From NCBI RefSeq assembly GCF_014349155.1, contig NZ_JACSIT010000104.1, positions 1 through 64,000 on the forward strand: a stretch of DNA of 64,000 bases. The letters are read 5' to 3'. The notes beneath the pieces are model-generated. The model ran no database searches and was not told the DNA's origin. It saw nothing but the letters and a program-made list of their open reading frames with translations. Positions 50,921 through 60,572 of this stretch are shown here, in pieces (position 1 is the stretch's first letter; each line of letters opens with the position of its first letter). Made by a program: the position numbers and the translations under genes. The DNA comes from Neolewinella lacunae (lineage in GTDB: Bacteria > Bacteroidota > Bacteroidia > Chitinophagales > Saprospiraceae).

Positions 50921-53809
50921 ATGAGTAAACGACTAATTAAAGTAGCGAACGAATTAAACGTGGCCACCTCGACTATCGTCGAGCACCTGACCGGGAAAGG
51001 TTTCGAGATCGAGAATAAACCGACCGCGCAACTTACCCCCGAGATGGAGAACGTGGTGCGTGATGCGTTTGCCAAGGCCCTTTCGGATAAGAAAAAAGCG
51101 GATGCGCTGGAGTTCAATACGCGTCCGACGGCCACTCCTGCGCCGCCGCCGCCCGCACCGGGCCGGGGTAGCACCTTGCCGCCTCCTCCTCCCCTGAGTG
51201 GCCGCCCCCTGCCGCCCCCTCCGCCGCCGCCCAGCCGCGTCCCGCCCCCGGTTGTACCTCCGGTCCCTGCCGCCAAAGCTGCTCCGGTGGATCCCCCGCC
51301 AGCCCCCCCCGCTGCGCCCAGTACTCCACAGGCTCCCCCGCCAGCCGCCGCAACGCCTGCCGCGTCTACGCCACCAGCCGCAACTCCACCAGCCCAGCCA
51401 GAGCGCAAGGCACCAGGACTGAAGGTGATTGGTACGATCGATCTCGATGCCGCCAAGCGCGCCGCCAAGCCAGCCCGCAAGCCCGAGCCCCAACGACCCG
51501 CTCCGGCGCCGAAGGCCCAATCGCCCGCGCCGCAGCCACCGGCCGCAGCCCCCAAAGCGGCACCCGCCTCCGCCAGTTCCGACAATGCGCCACCGCCCGC
51601 TCCCGCCGCCGGAACGCCCACGGACGACTCCCAGCCCATCCGCGCCGCCCAACCCACCCTGCGCGGATTGAAGGTGATGGGCAAAATCGAAATCAAGAAG
51701 CCGGAGAAGAAGGACGCCACCGACCCCAACCGCCGCAAGCGGAAACGGAAAAAAGTAACCACCGGCCCCGCCGGCAGTGAAGGAAATACCAGCCGCCCCG
51801 ACGGTGGCGGACGCCCCGGCGGAAGCGGCCCAGGTGCCGGAGCCGGCCGCGGCCGTACCGCTGGCCCAGGCAACGACTCCCGCGAGGTCTCCGCTAAAGA
51901 CATCGAGGACAAAATCAAGGCCACCATGGCCCGCCTCCACGGTGGCGGCGACAAGAAAAAGCGCCAACGCCAGAAACGGGACAACCGCGAGCGCATCCGC
52001 GAACGCCAGGAAGCCATCGAGGCCGAACGCTCCAGCGACAAGCTCCAGGTAACGGAGTTCGTCACCGCACAGGAACTGGCCAACCTGATGGACGTAGGTG
52101 TGGGCGATGTCATCATGGCCTGCATGAACGCCGGTGTCATCGTCTCCATTAACCAACGCCTCGACGCCGAAATCATCGAACTGGTGGCCGAAGAATTCAA
52201 CCACGAGGTAGAATTCATCACCGCTGAGAAAGAAGAAGAAGAGGAAGTCGTCTGGGTAGACGCCCCGGAAGATCTGGAAGAACGCCCGCCCATCGTCACC
52301 GTTATGGGCCACGTTGACCACGGTAAGACCTCTTTGCTGGACTACATCCGCAAAACCCACGTCACCGAGGGCGAAGCTGGTGGCATTACCCAGCACATCG
52401 GTGCCTACGAAGTGGTCAGCGATTCCGGTAAGAAGATCACCTTCCTCGATACCCCGGGTCACGAAGCCTTTACGGCCATGCGTGCCCGCGGTGCTAAGGT
52501 TACCGACATTGCCGTCATCATCATTGCTGCCGACGACGACATCATGCCCCAGACGAAAGAAGCCATCAGCCACGCTGAGGCCGCCAACGTCCCCATGATC
52601 TTCGCCATCAATAAGGTCGATAAGGAAGGAGCCAACCCCGATAAAATCAAGGGTGAACTCGCCGCTATGGGCTATTCCGTCGAGGAATACGGCGGCAAGT
52701 ACCAGTCGCAAGACATCTCCGCCCTCAAAGGCATCGGGGTCGATGAGCTGATGGAAAAGATCATGCTCGAAGCAGAAGTCCTGGAACTCAAGGCCAACCC
52801 CAACCGCCCGGCCATTGCAACCATTGTGGAAGCTTCGCTGGAAAAGGGACGCGGCTACGTCACCAAAATCATCGTCAATCACGGTACCCTGCGGGTGCAG
52901 GACATCATCGTGGCCGGTGAGAATAGCGGCCGCGTCAAGGCCATGTTCAACGAGCGCAACAAGCGGGTCACGGAAGTTAAACCCGGCAGCCCCACGCTGT
53001 TGCTGGGTCTCGACGGTGCTCCCCAGGCCGGTGAGATGCTCAAGGTGATGGCCAACGAGCAAGACGCCCGTCAGCTCGCCGGCCGCCGGGCCCAAATCGC
53101 CCGCGAACAGGCCAACCGTGCGTCTAAGCGGATCTCGCTCGACGAAATCGGCCGCCGCCTCGCACTCGGCAACTTCAAGGAACTCAACCTCATCGTTAAA
53201 GGTGACGTGGACGGATCCGTGGAAGCACTCGCCGACTCGCTGATCAAACTGTCTCAGGAAACCGTTCAGGTGAACGTCATCCACAAAGCCGTTGGCCAGA
53301 TCATCGACTCCGATATCCTGCTGGCAACGGCCTCCGATGCCATCATCGTGGGCTTCCAGGTGCGGCCCAGCAGCTCCGCCCGGAAACTCGCCGAGCGGGA
53401 AGGTGTCCAGATCAAGACCTACTCCATCATCTACCAGGCCATCGAAGAAATCCGGGACGCCATCGAAGGAATGCTCGAACCCACCAAGGAGGAGCGCACC
53501 CTTTGCCAGATATCCGTCCGCGAAACCTTCAAAATCTCCAAGTTGGGTACTATTGCGGGTTGTTACGTCGACGAAGGAAAAGTCACGCGCAATACCCTCG
53601 TCCGCGTTATCCGCGACGGCATCGTCGTCTACCCCCTCAAAGAGGGGATGGTTGGCGAATTGGCGAGCCTGAAGCGCTTCAAGGACGATGTCAAAGAAGT
53701 TCGCGCGGGTATGGAATGCGGTCTGAACCTGAAGGGCTTCAACGATGTCCAGGAAGGTGACGTCATCGAGGGCTACGAAATCATCGAAATCGCCCAGAAG
53801 ATGAAGTAA
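50921..53809 (+). CDS. infB: Translation initiation factor IF-2
   Basis: A 962-residue GTPase that places initiator tRNA on the 30S subunit. N-terminal IF2N domain ([23 protein letters not shown]), then about 300 residues of low-complexity Pro/Ala-rich linker, then a second helical domain ([20 protein letters not shown]), then the G domain with [25 protein letters not shown] and NKVDKEGAN, and the C-terminal domains II-IV. ATG 50921 matches the conserved IF2N start. A terminator follows. Confidence 0.97.
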   Translation: MSKRLIKVANELNVATSTIVEHLTGKGFEIENKPTAQLTPEMENVVRDAFAKALSDKKKADALEFNTRPTATPAPPPPAPGRGSTLPPPPPLSGRPLPPPPPPPSRVPPPVVPPVPAAKAAPVDPPPAPPAAPSTPQAPPPAAATPAASTPPAATPPAQPERKAPGLKVIGTIDLDAAKRAAKPARKPEPQRPAPAPKAQSPAPQPPAAAPKAAPASASSDNAPPPAPAAGTPTDDSQPIRAAQPTLRGLKVMGKIEIKKPEKKDATDPNRRKRKRKKVTTGPAGSEGNTSRPDGGGRPGGSGPGAGAGRGRTAGPGNDSREVSAKDIEDKIKATMARLHGGGDKKKRQRQKRDNRERIRERQEAIEAERSSDKLQVTEFVTAQELANLMDVGVGDVIMACMNAGVIVSINQRLDAEIIELVAEEFNHEVEFITAEKEEEEEVVWVDAPEDLEERPPIVTVMGHVDHGKTSLLDYIRKTHVTEGEAGGITQHIGAYEVVSDSGKKITFLDTPGHEAFTAMRARGAKVTDIAVIIIAADDDIMPQTKEAISHAEAANVPMIFAINKVDKEGANPDKIKGELAAMGYSVEEYGGKYQSQDISALKGIGVDELMEKIMLEAEVLELKANPNRPAIATIVEASLEKGRGYVTKIIVNHGTLRVQDIIVAGENSGRVKAMFNERNKRVTEVKPGSPTLLLGLDGAPQAGEMLKVMANEQDARQLAGRRAQIAREQANRASKRISLDEIGRRLALGNFKELNLIVKGDVDGSVEALADSLIKLSQETVQVNVIHKAVGQIIDSDILLATASDAIIVGFQVRPSSSARKLAEREGVQIKTYSIIYQAIEEIRDAIEGMLEPTKEERTLCQISVRETFKISKLGTIAGCYVDEGKVTRNTLVRVIRDGIVVYPLKEGMVGELASLKRFKDDVKEVRAGMECGLNLKGFNDVQEGDVIEGYEIIEIAQKMK

Positions 53810-53844
53810 GCCCACCGGGTTTGCCACAAACTTTTTACAAAATC

Positions 53845-53887
53845 AATAACCCCGACTGGAATCATTTCTGGTTGGGGTTATTTTTTT
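53845..53887 (+). terminator. Terminator after infB
   Basis: AATAACCCC / GGGGTTATT stem with a 20-nt loop, followed by five or more T residues. Confidence 0.85.
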
Positions 53888-53949
53888 GCCCTGTTTTATC
53901 GTGCCTGGAACGGCCAGGCGTGCGGGTCACCGTGCCGTTTTTTTTTGGG

Positions 53950-53991
53950 GGGCGCGGACGCAGGATGCTGAGGAAGTGGAAGGAGCAATGG
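53950..53991 (+). repeat. Dispersed GC-rich element, copy 16 (typical full-length form)
   Basis: Core GGGCGCGGACGCAGGATGC at 53950-53968, then tail GTGGAAGGAGCAATGG at 53976-53991. This 42-base copy shows the usual spacing of core and tail best. Confidence 0.88.
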
Positions 53992-54017
53992 AGGTGCTGC
54001 CCGCGCAGGGCTTGCCG

Positions 54018-55034
54018 TCATTCGGGTGGTTTGCGCCACTGCCGGCTGCCGATGCGGAAGATGAGCTGCTGCTGGCCGGGGAAAGATGCTACGTAACGCC
54101 GTAGCAAAGCCGTCTGGCTGACTAAGCTGGCCGGGCTAAGGGCCTCGTACCGCAGGAGGTCGCCCCGGTAGAGGTAAAGGCCACCGAGGTAGGTGGAAGA
54201 TTTGACGGCGTAGCGGGTGGGGCTGAGGCGCACAAAGCGGCTGGTGTCGGCTAGTTGGGTCAGGTCGGGCTCGTTGAGGAGGTAAACGAGTTGGTCCTGG
54301 CGGTAGACAGCGGCCCAGTCGTAGACGGCCACGGCCAGATCCAGGGGCAGGGGGTAGGCGGGCTGGCCTGCGAGGTAGCCCTTAAGGATGTTGGTATCGA
54401 GGATGGAATTTTCGGTGGCCCAGTCGTCGAGATCGCCGGTGTTGTAAGCCATCAGGGTGGCGCGGCGGACGGGCGGAATGCCCTGGCTGGAACGATCCCG
54501 GTACTGGTGGAGGCGTACGGTGCAGGTCAGCAAGAGTCCGGGGCGGAGTTCTTCCACTGCGCGTAGCAAGGCAAAATATTGCACCTGCGTCCGCGCCGTC
54601 CAATCACAGTCCATTTGCAATTCTGCGTACCCTGGCGCGAGGATACGATCGAGCAGGCGCAGGATGTCCTGGGCCAGGCGGGGAATTTCGCTGGCGGGCA
54701 GTTGCTGCAAGACCTCGTTGGTGAGGAAGACGACGGGGATGAGGGGGGGCAGGCCCGCCGAATCCCGGGCGGTGAGCAGTGCCGTGGGTTCCGCCCGGCC
54801 ATTTTCCCAGGCTACGTCAAAAGCCTTTACGTAAAGCCGCGTGCTTCCCGTTTCCTCAAGCATCTGCCGGGCCGTGGAATCCAGGACGAGGGTGCTTTCC
54901 CAGTGATAGAAGTTGGTTTGCAAGGGCTCCGGTGCTGCTGGCTGGCAGGCCATGCCCAGCAACAGGGGCAGCGCCGCCAGCCAAAAGGAGATTGGAGGAA
55001 CAGGGCAAGGCACGGTCCGCTCAAATTTCCACAA
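54018..55034 (-). CDS. Lipoprotein with DUF3142-like TIM-barrel
   Basis: A 338-residue lipoprotein: SFWLAALPLLLGMAC gives a lipobox at GMAC. The mature part (NFYHWESTLVLD, LQMDCDWTARTQVQYFALLRAV, TVRLHQYRDRS, PVRRATLMAYNTGDLDDW) resembles the DUF3142 family, a glycosidase-like barrel of unknown activity. No ATG lies upstream of the signal peptide: TTG at 55034 (used here, overlapping the upstream gene by 14 bases) or GTG at 55013 are the options. A dispersed-element core (54581-54598) is in frame, encoding ARTQV. Confidence 0.65.
   Translation of the reverse strand: MWKFERTVPCPVPPISFWLAALPLLLGMACQPAAPEPLQTNFYHWESTLVLDSTARQMLEETGSTRLYVKAFDVAWENGRAEPTALLTARDSAGLPPLIPVVFLTNEVLQQLPASEIPRLAQDILRLLDRILAPGYAELQMDCDWTARTQVQYFALLRAVEELRPGLLLTCTVRLHQYRDRSSQGIPPVRRATLMAYNTGDLDDWATENSILDTNILKGYLAGQPAYPLPLDLAVAVYDWAAVYRQDQLVYLLNEPDLTQLADTSRFVRLSPTRYAVKSSTYLGGLYLYRGDLLRYEALSPASLVSQTALLRRYVASFPGQQQLIFRIGSRQWRKPPE
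54581..54598 (-). repeat. Dispersed GC-rich element, copy 17 (inside CDS)
   Basis: Core GCACCTGCGTCCGCGCCG (last base differs) within the DUF3142-like gene; no tail. Confidence 0.55.
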
Positions 55035-56418
55035 CTTCCTCCAGGTGGGGTGCGCGCCAGGCCTGGAAGCCCTTTTCTTCCAGGCTGGCTCCGAAGGCCT
55101 CCATCCGGTCGATGGTGCCGTGAACGAGGAAAATCTCGCGGCATTTCTCGCGCTGGTTGGCCAGGAAGTCGAGCATCTCGGAGCGGTCGCCGTGGGCGGA
55201 GAAGCTGTCCATCACCACCACTTTGGCCCGCAGTTCGTGGTACTGGCGGAACAGTTTGAGGCCCGTGGCGCCATCCCGTAGTTTGCCCCCCGGGGTTTCG
55301 GGGGAACAGTAGCCGACGATAAAAATTGTGTTGCGGGGGTTGCCCATGGTATTGGCCAGGTGGTGCTTACTGCGCCCGGCGTTCATCATGCCGCTGGCCG
55401 AAATGATGATGGCTGGCCCGTCGAGACTGTTCAGGGCTTTGGATTCATTGGCGTCGTGGATGTAGGTCAGCCCATTGAACCCGAAGGGATCGTCGTCGGT
55501 CAGCAGGTATTCGTTCAGGTCGGAGTCAAAGCACTCGGGGTGGGCGCCGAAGACGGTGGTGGCGTTTACGGCCAGGGGGCTATCGACGAAGACCTTGATT
55601 TTGGGCAGTTGCCCGCTGCTTTCCAGCTGGTCGAGCATGTAGACGATCTCCTGGGTTCGCCCCACGCTGAAGGCGGGCACGAGGAGTTTTCCGCGACGCT
55701 CCACGCAAGTGTCTTTGATGATGCTCAGGAAGCGGGCCATTTCGTTGGGGGCGGACTCGTGCTCGCGGTCGCCGTAGGTGGATTCGCAGATGAGGTAGTC
55801 GCACTCGGGCATGGGCTGGGGGTCGCGCAGGAGGGGCCGGTTGGGGCGGCCGATGTCTCCGGTGAACCCGACGGTAACCACGCTGCCGTCGCTTTTGCGG
55901 ATGCGCAGGGTGACGCTGGCGCTGCCCAGAATATGGCCACTGTCGCGGTAGGTCATTTCTACGTCGGGGTGGATGCGTTCCCAGTGGTTGTAGGGCAGGC
56001 CGATGAAACGGTCGAGGGCGGGTTTGACGTCCTTGCGGGTGTACAACGGCTCTTTGCTCTGGCCGAATTTGCCGTTCTTCTTGTTAAAGTATTCGGCGTC
56101 TTTTTCCTGGATGAAAGCCGAATCCAGCAGCATGATGGCGCAGAGACTGCGCGTGGCGTGGGTGGAGTAGATGTTCCCTTGGAAGCCGTCGCGGACGAGC
56201 TTGGGGACGCGTCCGGTGTGGTCGATGTGCGCGTGGGAAAGGATCAGGCAGCCGATGGACGCGGGTTGGAAGGAGAAGTTTTCGTTGAAAGACTCCATCT
56301 CAGCGCTGCGCCCCTGGTAAAGACCGCAATCGAGCAGAATTTGAAAGCCATCGTCGAGGGTAATTAAGTGGGCGGAGCCGGTGACTTCGCGGGCAGCACC
56401 GCAAAATTGGATTTTCAT
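55021..56418 (-). CDS. Metallo-beta-lactamase/beta-CASP RNA-processing nuclease
   Basis: A 465-residue beta-CASP nuclease of the RNA-specificity-domain type. The metallo-beta-lactamase part has FCGAAREVTGSAHLI, LLDCGLYQG and the zinc motif SHAHIDHTGRVP. The beta-CASP cap follows (FVDSPLAVNATTVF, IIISASGMMNAGRSKHHL), and the final motif GSFSAHGDRSEM (seen as DSFSAHGD) is intact. Such enzymes cut or trim RNA from the 5' end or internally; a role in RNA turnover is likely. Its last bases overlap the downstream lipoprotein start. Confidence 0.92.
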   Translation of the reverse strand: MKIQFCGAAREVTGSAHLITLDDGFQILLDCGLYQGRSAEMESFNENFSFQPASIGCLILSHAHIDHTGRVPKLVRDGFQGNIYSTHATRSLCAIMLLDSAFIQEKDAEYFNKKNGKFGQSKEPLYTRKDVKPALDRFIGLPYNHWERIHPDVEMTYRDSGHILGSASVTLRIRKSDGSVVTVGFTGDIGRPNRPLLRDPQPMPECDYLICESTYGDREHESAPNEMARFLSIIKDTCVERRGKLLVPAFSVGRTQEIVYMLDQLESSGQLPKIKVFVDSPLAVNATTVFGAHPECFDSDLNEYLLTDDDPFGFNGLTYIHDANESKALNSLDGPAIIISASGMMNAGRSKHHLANTMGNPRNTIFIVGYCSPETPGGKLRDGATGLKLFRQYHELRAKVVVMDSFSAHGDRSEMLDFLANQREKCREIFLVHGTIDRMEAFGASLEEKGFQAWRAPHLEEVVEI

Positions 56419-56453
56419 GACTTGATCAGCTTTGCCGCAAGGTAGGGGATTAG

Positions 56454-56572
56454 TAGTTCATAGTTCATAGTTCATAGTTCATAGTTCATAGTTCATAGTT
56501 CATAGTTCATAGTTCATAGTTCATAGTTCATAGTTCATAGTTCATAGTTCATAGTTCATAGTTCATAGTTCA
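56454..56572. repeat. 17-unit heptanucleotide tandem repeat
   Basis: Seventeen perfect copies of TAGTTCA (119 bases) between the nuclease and LysE-type genes, upstream of the nuclease start. The bases just after it (TTGAACTACTGAACTACTGAAC) contain the inverted unit TGAACTA, so a large hairpin is possible. A tandem array without spacers, not a CRISPR. Confidence 0.97.
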
Positions 56573-56612
56573 CTAGTGACGGGACTATTGAACTACTGAA
56601 CTACTGAACCAA

Positions 56613-57296
56613 CTACACCATCCACACCCGTACGCCCAGGATGAGGCCAAAACATCCCAGGGCGAGCGCGCCGGTGCGCTGGACCTTGAGGAGTACTTCG
56701 GGGCGCAGGATGTCGCGCAGTTTCCTGGCCGCCACTATTTTTATGGTATCCGTCAGGATGATGGTGCCCAGGACGCCAGCGTAGATGGCCCAGGCCTGGG
56801 GCTCGGATAGTTGCCGGTCGTGCACTTGGGTGATGGAGAAAAAGGACCAGAAACCGACGGTGAAGGGGTTGAAGGTGTTGATGGCCAATCCCTGGGCGAA
56901 GGCGGAGAGTACCCCGCGCTTGGTGGGCATGATGCGGTCTCCGGATAGGTCAGGCGGGGAACGGAACCACATGAATAGCGCCGATCCGACGAGGATGAGA
57001 CCGCCGATGCTGCCTACGATTTCGTTGAAGTAGGTATGGTTCATGACCTTGCTCAGTCCGCCCATCCCCAGGTGGATGGCCCAGATGAAGGCTGCGTCGC
57101 TGCACCAGATGCCGAGGGCTCCTGCCAATGCGGCCAGCGTCCCTCTCCGCAGGCTGAGTTGCAGCAACAGCACCAGCAGGGGCCCCGCAAGTAAAGACAG
57201 GAGGAGACCGGCACGAACGCCTTCCAGAATGTAGCCAGTAAGATTAATGATCCGCTGTTTTGACGAGATAACGCAGTGCGGGGCCGGAAGGATCAT
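56613..57296 (-). CDS. LysE-family exporter
   Basis: A 227-residue inner-membrane protein with about six hydrophobic helices, in the LysE/RhtB pattern: GVRAGLLLSLLAGPLLVLLLQLSLRRG at the start, LAINTFNPFTVGFWSFFS in the middle and a C-terminal span (GALALGCFGLILGVRVW). LysE proteins export amino acids or similar small molecules; the substrate is unknown. The start is uncertain: the first 18 residues are not LysE-like and translation may begin nearer IINLTGYILEG. Confidence 0.83.
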   Translation of the reverse strand: MILPAPHCVISSKQRIINLTGYILEGVRAGLLLSLLAGPLLVLLLQLSLRRGTLAALAGALGIWCSDAAFIWAIHLGMGGLSKVMNHTYFNEIVGSIGGLILVGSALFMWFRSPPDLSGDRIMPTKRGVLSAFAQGLAINTFNPFTVGFWSFFSITQVHDRQLSEPQAWAIYAGVLGTIILTDTIKIVAARKLRDILRPEVLLKVQRTGALALGCFGLILGVRVWMV

Positions 57297-57349
57297 CCGC
57301 CGGCGGGCCGCCCTGGGAAACGGGCCAAAGATAAGCGCACCCTCCTGGT

Positions 57350-57817
57350 TCAGGCCTTGGGTTCGTCGGCCAGGATCTGGTCGGCGTGCTCGCTGGTGTT
57401 GACCTTGGTGTACACCCGGTCGATTTTGCCAGCGGCGTCAATCACTACGGTGGTGCGCAAGACCCCGTCGAAGGAACGGCCCATAAATTTCTTGGGTCCC
57501 CAGGTGCCGTAGGCGTCCATCATCCGGTGCTCTTCGTCGGCCAGCAGCGGCATGGGCAGTTGGTATTTGGTGATGAACTTCTGGTGTTTGGCCGGGGAAT
57601 CGGGGCTGACACCGAGGAGTTCGTAGCCCCGGGCCCGGAGTTCGGCGTAGCCATCGCGCAGCGAGCAGGCGGCGGCCGTACAGCCGGGGGTATCGTCTTT
57701 AGGGTAAAAGAAGATGATCAGTTTGCGGCCGGCGTAATCGGCCAGGGAGACGGTGCTGCCGTCCTGGAGGGTACCCGTGAAATCGGGGGCGGTATCGCCT
57801 GCTTTTAGTGTAGTCAT
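57350..57817 (-). CDS. bcp: Thioredoxin-dependent peroxiredoxin (Bcp type)
   Basis: A 155-residue atypical 2-Cys peroxiredoxin of the bacterioferritin-comigratory class, reducing hydroperoxides with thioredoxin. The peroxidatic Cys46 lies in DDTPGCTAAAC, with Cys51 as the probable resolving residue five positions later. The usual GVSPDSP and YGTWGPKKFMGRSF blocks follow. ATG 57817 gives the standard N-terminus (MTTLKAGDTAPDF). Divergent from a small membrane-protein gene across about 60 bases. Confidence 0.93.
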   Translation of the reverse strand: MTTLKAGDTAPDFTGTLQDGSTVSLADYAGRKLIIFFYPKDDTPGCTAAACSLRDGYAELRARGYELLGVSPDSPAKHQKFITKYQLPMPLLADEEHRMMDAYGTWGPKKFMGRSFDGVLRTTVVIDAAGKIDRVYTKVNTSEHADQILADEPKA

Positions 57818-57863
57818 GGCAGTACAACGGAGGAAATGCGGAGAGGTTGTGGGGGCTGGCACT

Positions 57864-57871
57864 TACCTTTG
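57864..57871 (+). promoter_or_regulatory. Candidate -7 box of a leaderless transcript
   Basis: TACCTTTG ends four bases before the ATG at 57876, so the mRNA would start at or within a few bases of the start codon. Confidence 0.5.
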
Positions 57872-57875
57872 TGCC

Positions 57876-58073
57876 ATGCAAAAGACCCTGGTTCTGCTTG
57901 GCGTACTCATCGTCGCCGTTGCCGTTTACTGGCCCATCCTGCGGGTAGCGCGGGAGGACATTGCCGCCCGTGCCCGGGCCGGATTGAGTAACAGCATGCT
58001 TTACGCGGTGCTTCTGCTCCCGCTGTTCGGTCCCTTGATTTACCTGGTGGTGCGGCGCTACTTCCGCGTTTAA
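57876..58073 (+). CDS. Small two-helix membrane protein (PLDc_N-like)
   Basis: A 65-residue protein with two transmembrane segments (LVLLGVLIVAVAVYWPIL and YAVLLLPLFGPLIYLVVRRYF). The last part (LLLPLFGPLIYLVVRR) resembles the N-terminal PLDc_N membrane motif of cardiolipin synthases, here as a stand-alone peptide. A consensus promoter box lies directly upstream. Its stop overlaps the convergent glycosylase gene by four bases. Confidence 0.65.
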   Translation: MQKTLVLLGVLIVAVAVYWPILRVAREDIAARARAGLSNSMLYAVLLLPLFGPLIYLVVRRYFRV

Positions 58074-58753
58074 CCTTCCAGCGCCAGTTGGCTGGCGGCG
58101 ACGAAACGCTCCAGATAGTCCGCTAAGTAGCGGCGCTTGTACTGCATGACGAAGCGGGGATGGGCCAGGGGGATGACCTGGCGAAACCAGCCGTACTGTT
58201 CGTTGAGGGCGGTGATGAAGGCGTGGTTTTTTCCTTCGCCCAGGACGAGCAGGTGATCGCGGCGGCCGCCGAAAGCCAGTTGGGCTTCGAAGTTGGCGAT
58301 GATGTGGGGGAGGACCGCTGCCTGGAGGGCTTTGCTGTCGTAGTAATTGTAATTTTTGCCGTCTTTGGTAAAGCCCAGCGGGCAGGCGGAGGTGATGTAA
58401 AAATCCCGGTAAAAAGCTTCAGGGCCGCCCATGGCGTCGATCCAGCGGTAGATGAATTCCGAGCTCAACTCCGGCCGTGAGGTAAAGGGGTGCTCAATGG
58501 CGCAGGCTTCGCGGAGCGTCTTGGGGCCGGTGAAGGGGACGCCCGTGACGCCCGCCCCGAAGCGGCCGGGGTTGATGCCCATGACGAAGATCCGGGGCCG
58601 GGCGTCGGCAAAAAACTTGTGGTAGAAAGCGGTCATGGTGGCCTGGGTGTCGGGGGCGTGGTAGGGGAAAATCAGGTCTACGCCCGCCGGTAATGACCAG
58701 TCGGGTTGCAGGGTTTGGAAGTGGTAGTGAAGGACTCGTTCGCCGAAGGTCAC
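58070..58753 (-). CDS. SMUG2-like uracil-DNA glycosylase family protein (DUF4918)
   Basis: A 227-residue protein of the SMUG2/DUF4918 group in the uracil-DNA glycosylase superfamily. The active-site region is FVMGINPGRFGAGVTGVPFTGP, and a second motif region around PLAHPRFVMQYKRR corresponds to the family's late His loop. Base-excision repair is the likely role; specificity is unknown. The GTG at 58753 is preferred because family alignment begins near TFGERVL; a longer frame to 58840 would run into a dispersed-element copy. Confidence 0.8.
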   Translation of the reverse strand: MTFGERVLHYHFQTLQPDWSLPAGVDLIFPYHAPDTQATMTAFYHKFFADARPRIFVMGINPGRFGAGVTGVPFTGPKTLREACAIEHPFTSRPELSSEFIYRWIDAMGGPEAFYRDFYITSACPLGFTKDGKNYNYYDSKALQAAVLPHIIANFEAQLAFGGRRDHLLVLGEGKNHAFITALNEQYGWFRQVIPLAHPRFVMQYKRRYLADYLERFVAASQLALEG

Positions 58754-58811
58754 CAGGCAGGGGGGATTGGGGTGGGTGTAAGGTAAGGCCTTTTGGCGGA
58801 GGCTGGGCCGT

Positions 58812-58855
58812 CCATTGCTCCATTGTCCGCAGCCCCGCATCCTGCGGCCGCGCCC
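58812..58855 (-). repeat. Dispersed GC-rich element, copy 18
   Basis: Core with the extra base, GCATCCTGCGGCCGCGCCC (58837-58855), and tail CCATTGCTCCATTG (58812-58825). Between the divergent glycosylase and CtpA genes. Confidence 0.85.
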
Positions 58856-58925
58856 CGGTAGCTCCCCGTCAATAATCTATCCCGGCGCTGGCGCGTTATC
58901 AATGGGCAAGTAAAAAAAGCAAAGT

Positions 58926-60560
58926 ATGTCTCCGCGCAAAAAAGTCTTCGTCGGTGTCTTTTCCGGCCTCGCGTTCCTGGTGCTGACCGCCGCCACGGTG
59001 AGCCCCCTCAACGACAAGTACTTCGAAATCATGAAGGCCATTGAGGTGTACACCAACGTTTACAAGGAGGTCAATACCTACTACGTGGACGACATCGAGC
59101 CCAACAAACTCATGCGCACCGGCATCGAGGCGATGGTAGGCTCCCTCGATCCCTACACCAATTACATCAGTGAAACGGACGTGGAACTGGCCCGCCTGCG
59201 GCAAAGCGGCAAATACCAGGGCATTGGCGCCGAGCTGGAATACATCGACGGACTGCCCACCATCATGACCCTCTACCAGGGGCAGCCCGCCGACGCCGCC
59301 GGCCTGAAAACCGGCGACCGCCTCCTGCAAATTGACGGCCGCGAAACCACCGGCTACAACCTGGAGCAACTCGAGGAAATCATGCGCGGCTTCCCCGGCA
59401 CCACTATGGAACTCACCATCGAACGCCCCGGCAGCGGGCAGCAGGAGCTCAAATTGCTGCGTGGCGACGTCAACATCCCCAACGTGCCCTACTACGGTAT
59501 GCTGGAAAACAACGTGGGCTACGTGGCCCTCACCACCTTCACCCAGCAGGCGGGCAAGAACGTCCGCGATGCCGTAGCCAAGCTCCGCGCCGAAAACCCC
59601 AACCTGGCCGGCGTGGTGCTGGACCTGCGCGACAACGGCGGTGGACTGCTCAACGAAGCTGTGGACATCGTCAATATCTTCGTCCCGAAAGACGAACTCA
59701 TCGTCACCACCAAGGGAAAAGTGCGGGAATGGGACCGCAGCTACAAAACGAACAACAATCCGCTGGACCTGGAGATTCCCGTTGCCGTACTCATCAACGA
59801 CCACTCTGCTTCCGCCTCCGAGATCGTCAGCGGTTCCCTGCAAGACCTCGACCGGGCCGTCCTGATCGGCCAGCGCAGCTATGGCAAGGGCCTGGTGCAA
59901 AACATCATGGAGACGGGCTACGGCAGCCGGGTAAAGATTACGACGGCCAAGTACTACATCCCCAGCCAGCGCTGCATCCAGGCGCTGGAATACCGCGACG
60001 GCAAGCCCTACGATATCCCCGATGCGCAGCGGGCCGTCTTCAAAACCCGGGCGGGCCGCAAGGTGCTCGACGGGGGTGGGGTAGCCCCCGATATTGAGCT
60101 GCCCATCCTGGGCGGTAAGGCCATCACGCAGGGCCTGCTGGAAGACCACGTCATCTTCGACTTCGTCAACGAGTGGGTCGCCGACCACCCCACGATCGAC
60201 TCAGTGGCCAATTTCCATTTTAAAGACTGGGATCGCTTTGAGGCCTTCCTTCAGCGCGGCGAATTTGAGTACACTTCCAAAGCCGAGAAAGCCCTCGAAA
60301 AGGCCCTGGAAGAGGCCAGGGAAGAAGGCTACGACATCAGCAGCCAGCTGGCCGCCATCCAGCAGCAAGTCGACCGCGAGCAACTGGCCGCCATCCAGAG
60401 CTACCGGGAGGAAATCATCAGCATCATCGAAAAGGAAATTGCCGGGCGCTACTACTACCAGCGGGGGCAGGTCCAGATGGGCCTGCGCAACGACCGCGAG
60501 GTCCAGGAAGCCATTGCCGTGCTCAACGACCCGGCCCGCTACGCGGCGCTGTTGAAGTAA
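58926..60560 (+). CDS. C-terminal processing protease (S41A, CtpA-like) with PDZ domain
   Basis: A 544-residue exported protease: N-terminal signal/anchor (VFVGVFSGLAFLVLTAATV), a PDZ domain (about residues 95-185, YQGIGAELEYIDGLPTIM, PADAAGLKTGDRLLQIDG), and the S41 catalytic core with the SASASE box (residues 294-299) and catalytic Lys321 in SYGKGLVQ. A long helical C-terminal extension follows (about residues 400-544). CTPs trim C-termini of envelope proteins. It lies 12 bases before lpxK. Confidence 0.93.
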   Translation: MSPRKKVFVGVFSGLAFLVLTAATVSPLNDKYFEIMKAIEVYTNVYKEVNTYYVDDIEPNKLMRTGIEAMVGSLDPYTNYISETDVELARLRQSGKYQGIGAELEYIDGLPTIMTLYQGQPADAAGLKTGDRLLQIDGRETTGYNLEQLEEIMRGFPGTTMELTIERPGSGQQELKLLRGDVNIPNVPYYGMLENNVGYVALTTFTQQAGKNVRDAVAKLRAENPNLAGVVLDLRDNGGGLLNEAVDIVNIFVPKDELIVTTKGKVREWDRSYKTNNNPLDLEIPVAVLINDHSASASEIVSGSLQDLDRAVLIGQRSYGKGLVQNIMETGYGSRVKITTAKYYIPSQRCIQALEYRDGKPYDIPDAQRAVFKTRAGRKVLDGGGVAPDIELPILGGKAITQGLLEDHVIFDFVNEWVADHPTIDSVANFHFKDWDRFEAFLQRGEFEYTSKAEKALEKALEEAREEGYDISSQLAAIQQQVDREQLAAIQSYREEIISIIEKEIAGRYYYQRGQVQMGLRNDREVQEAIAVLNDPARYAALLK

Positions 60561-60572
60561 ATCCTTTTTCCC

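Noticed and set aside
51830-51860. Element-like CAGGTGCCGG...GCGGCCG in infB linker
   Set aside because: Gly/Ala/Arg-rich codons explain it; core order and spacing do not match.
50954-53827. A 957-residue open frame antisense to infB
   Set aside because: Same GC-driven effect; the protein is a mirror of codon bias with Gly/Arg-rich junk and no start context.
56454-56572. CRISPR array
   Set aside because: Seven-base units without spacers and no cas genes in the window.
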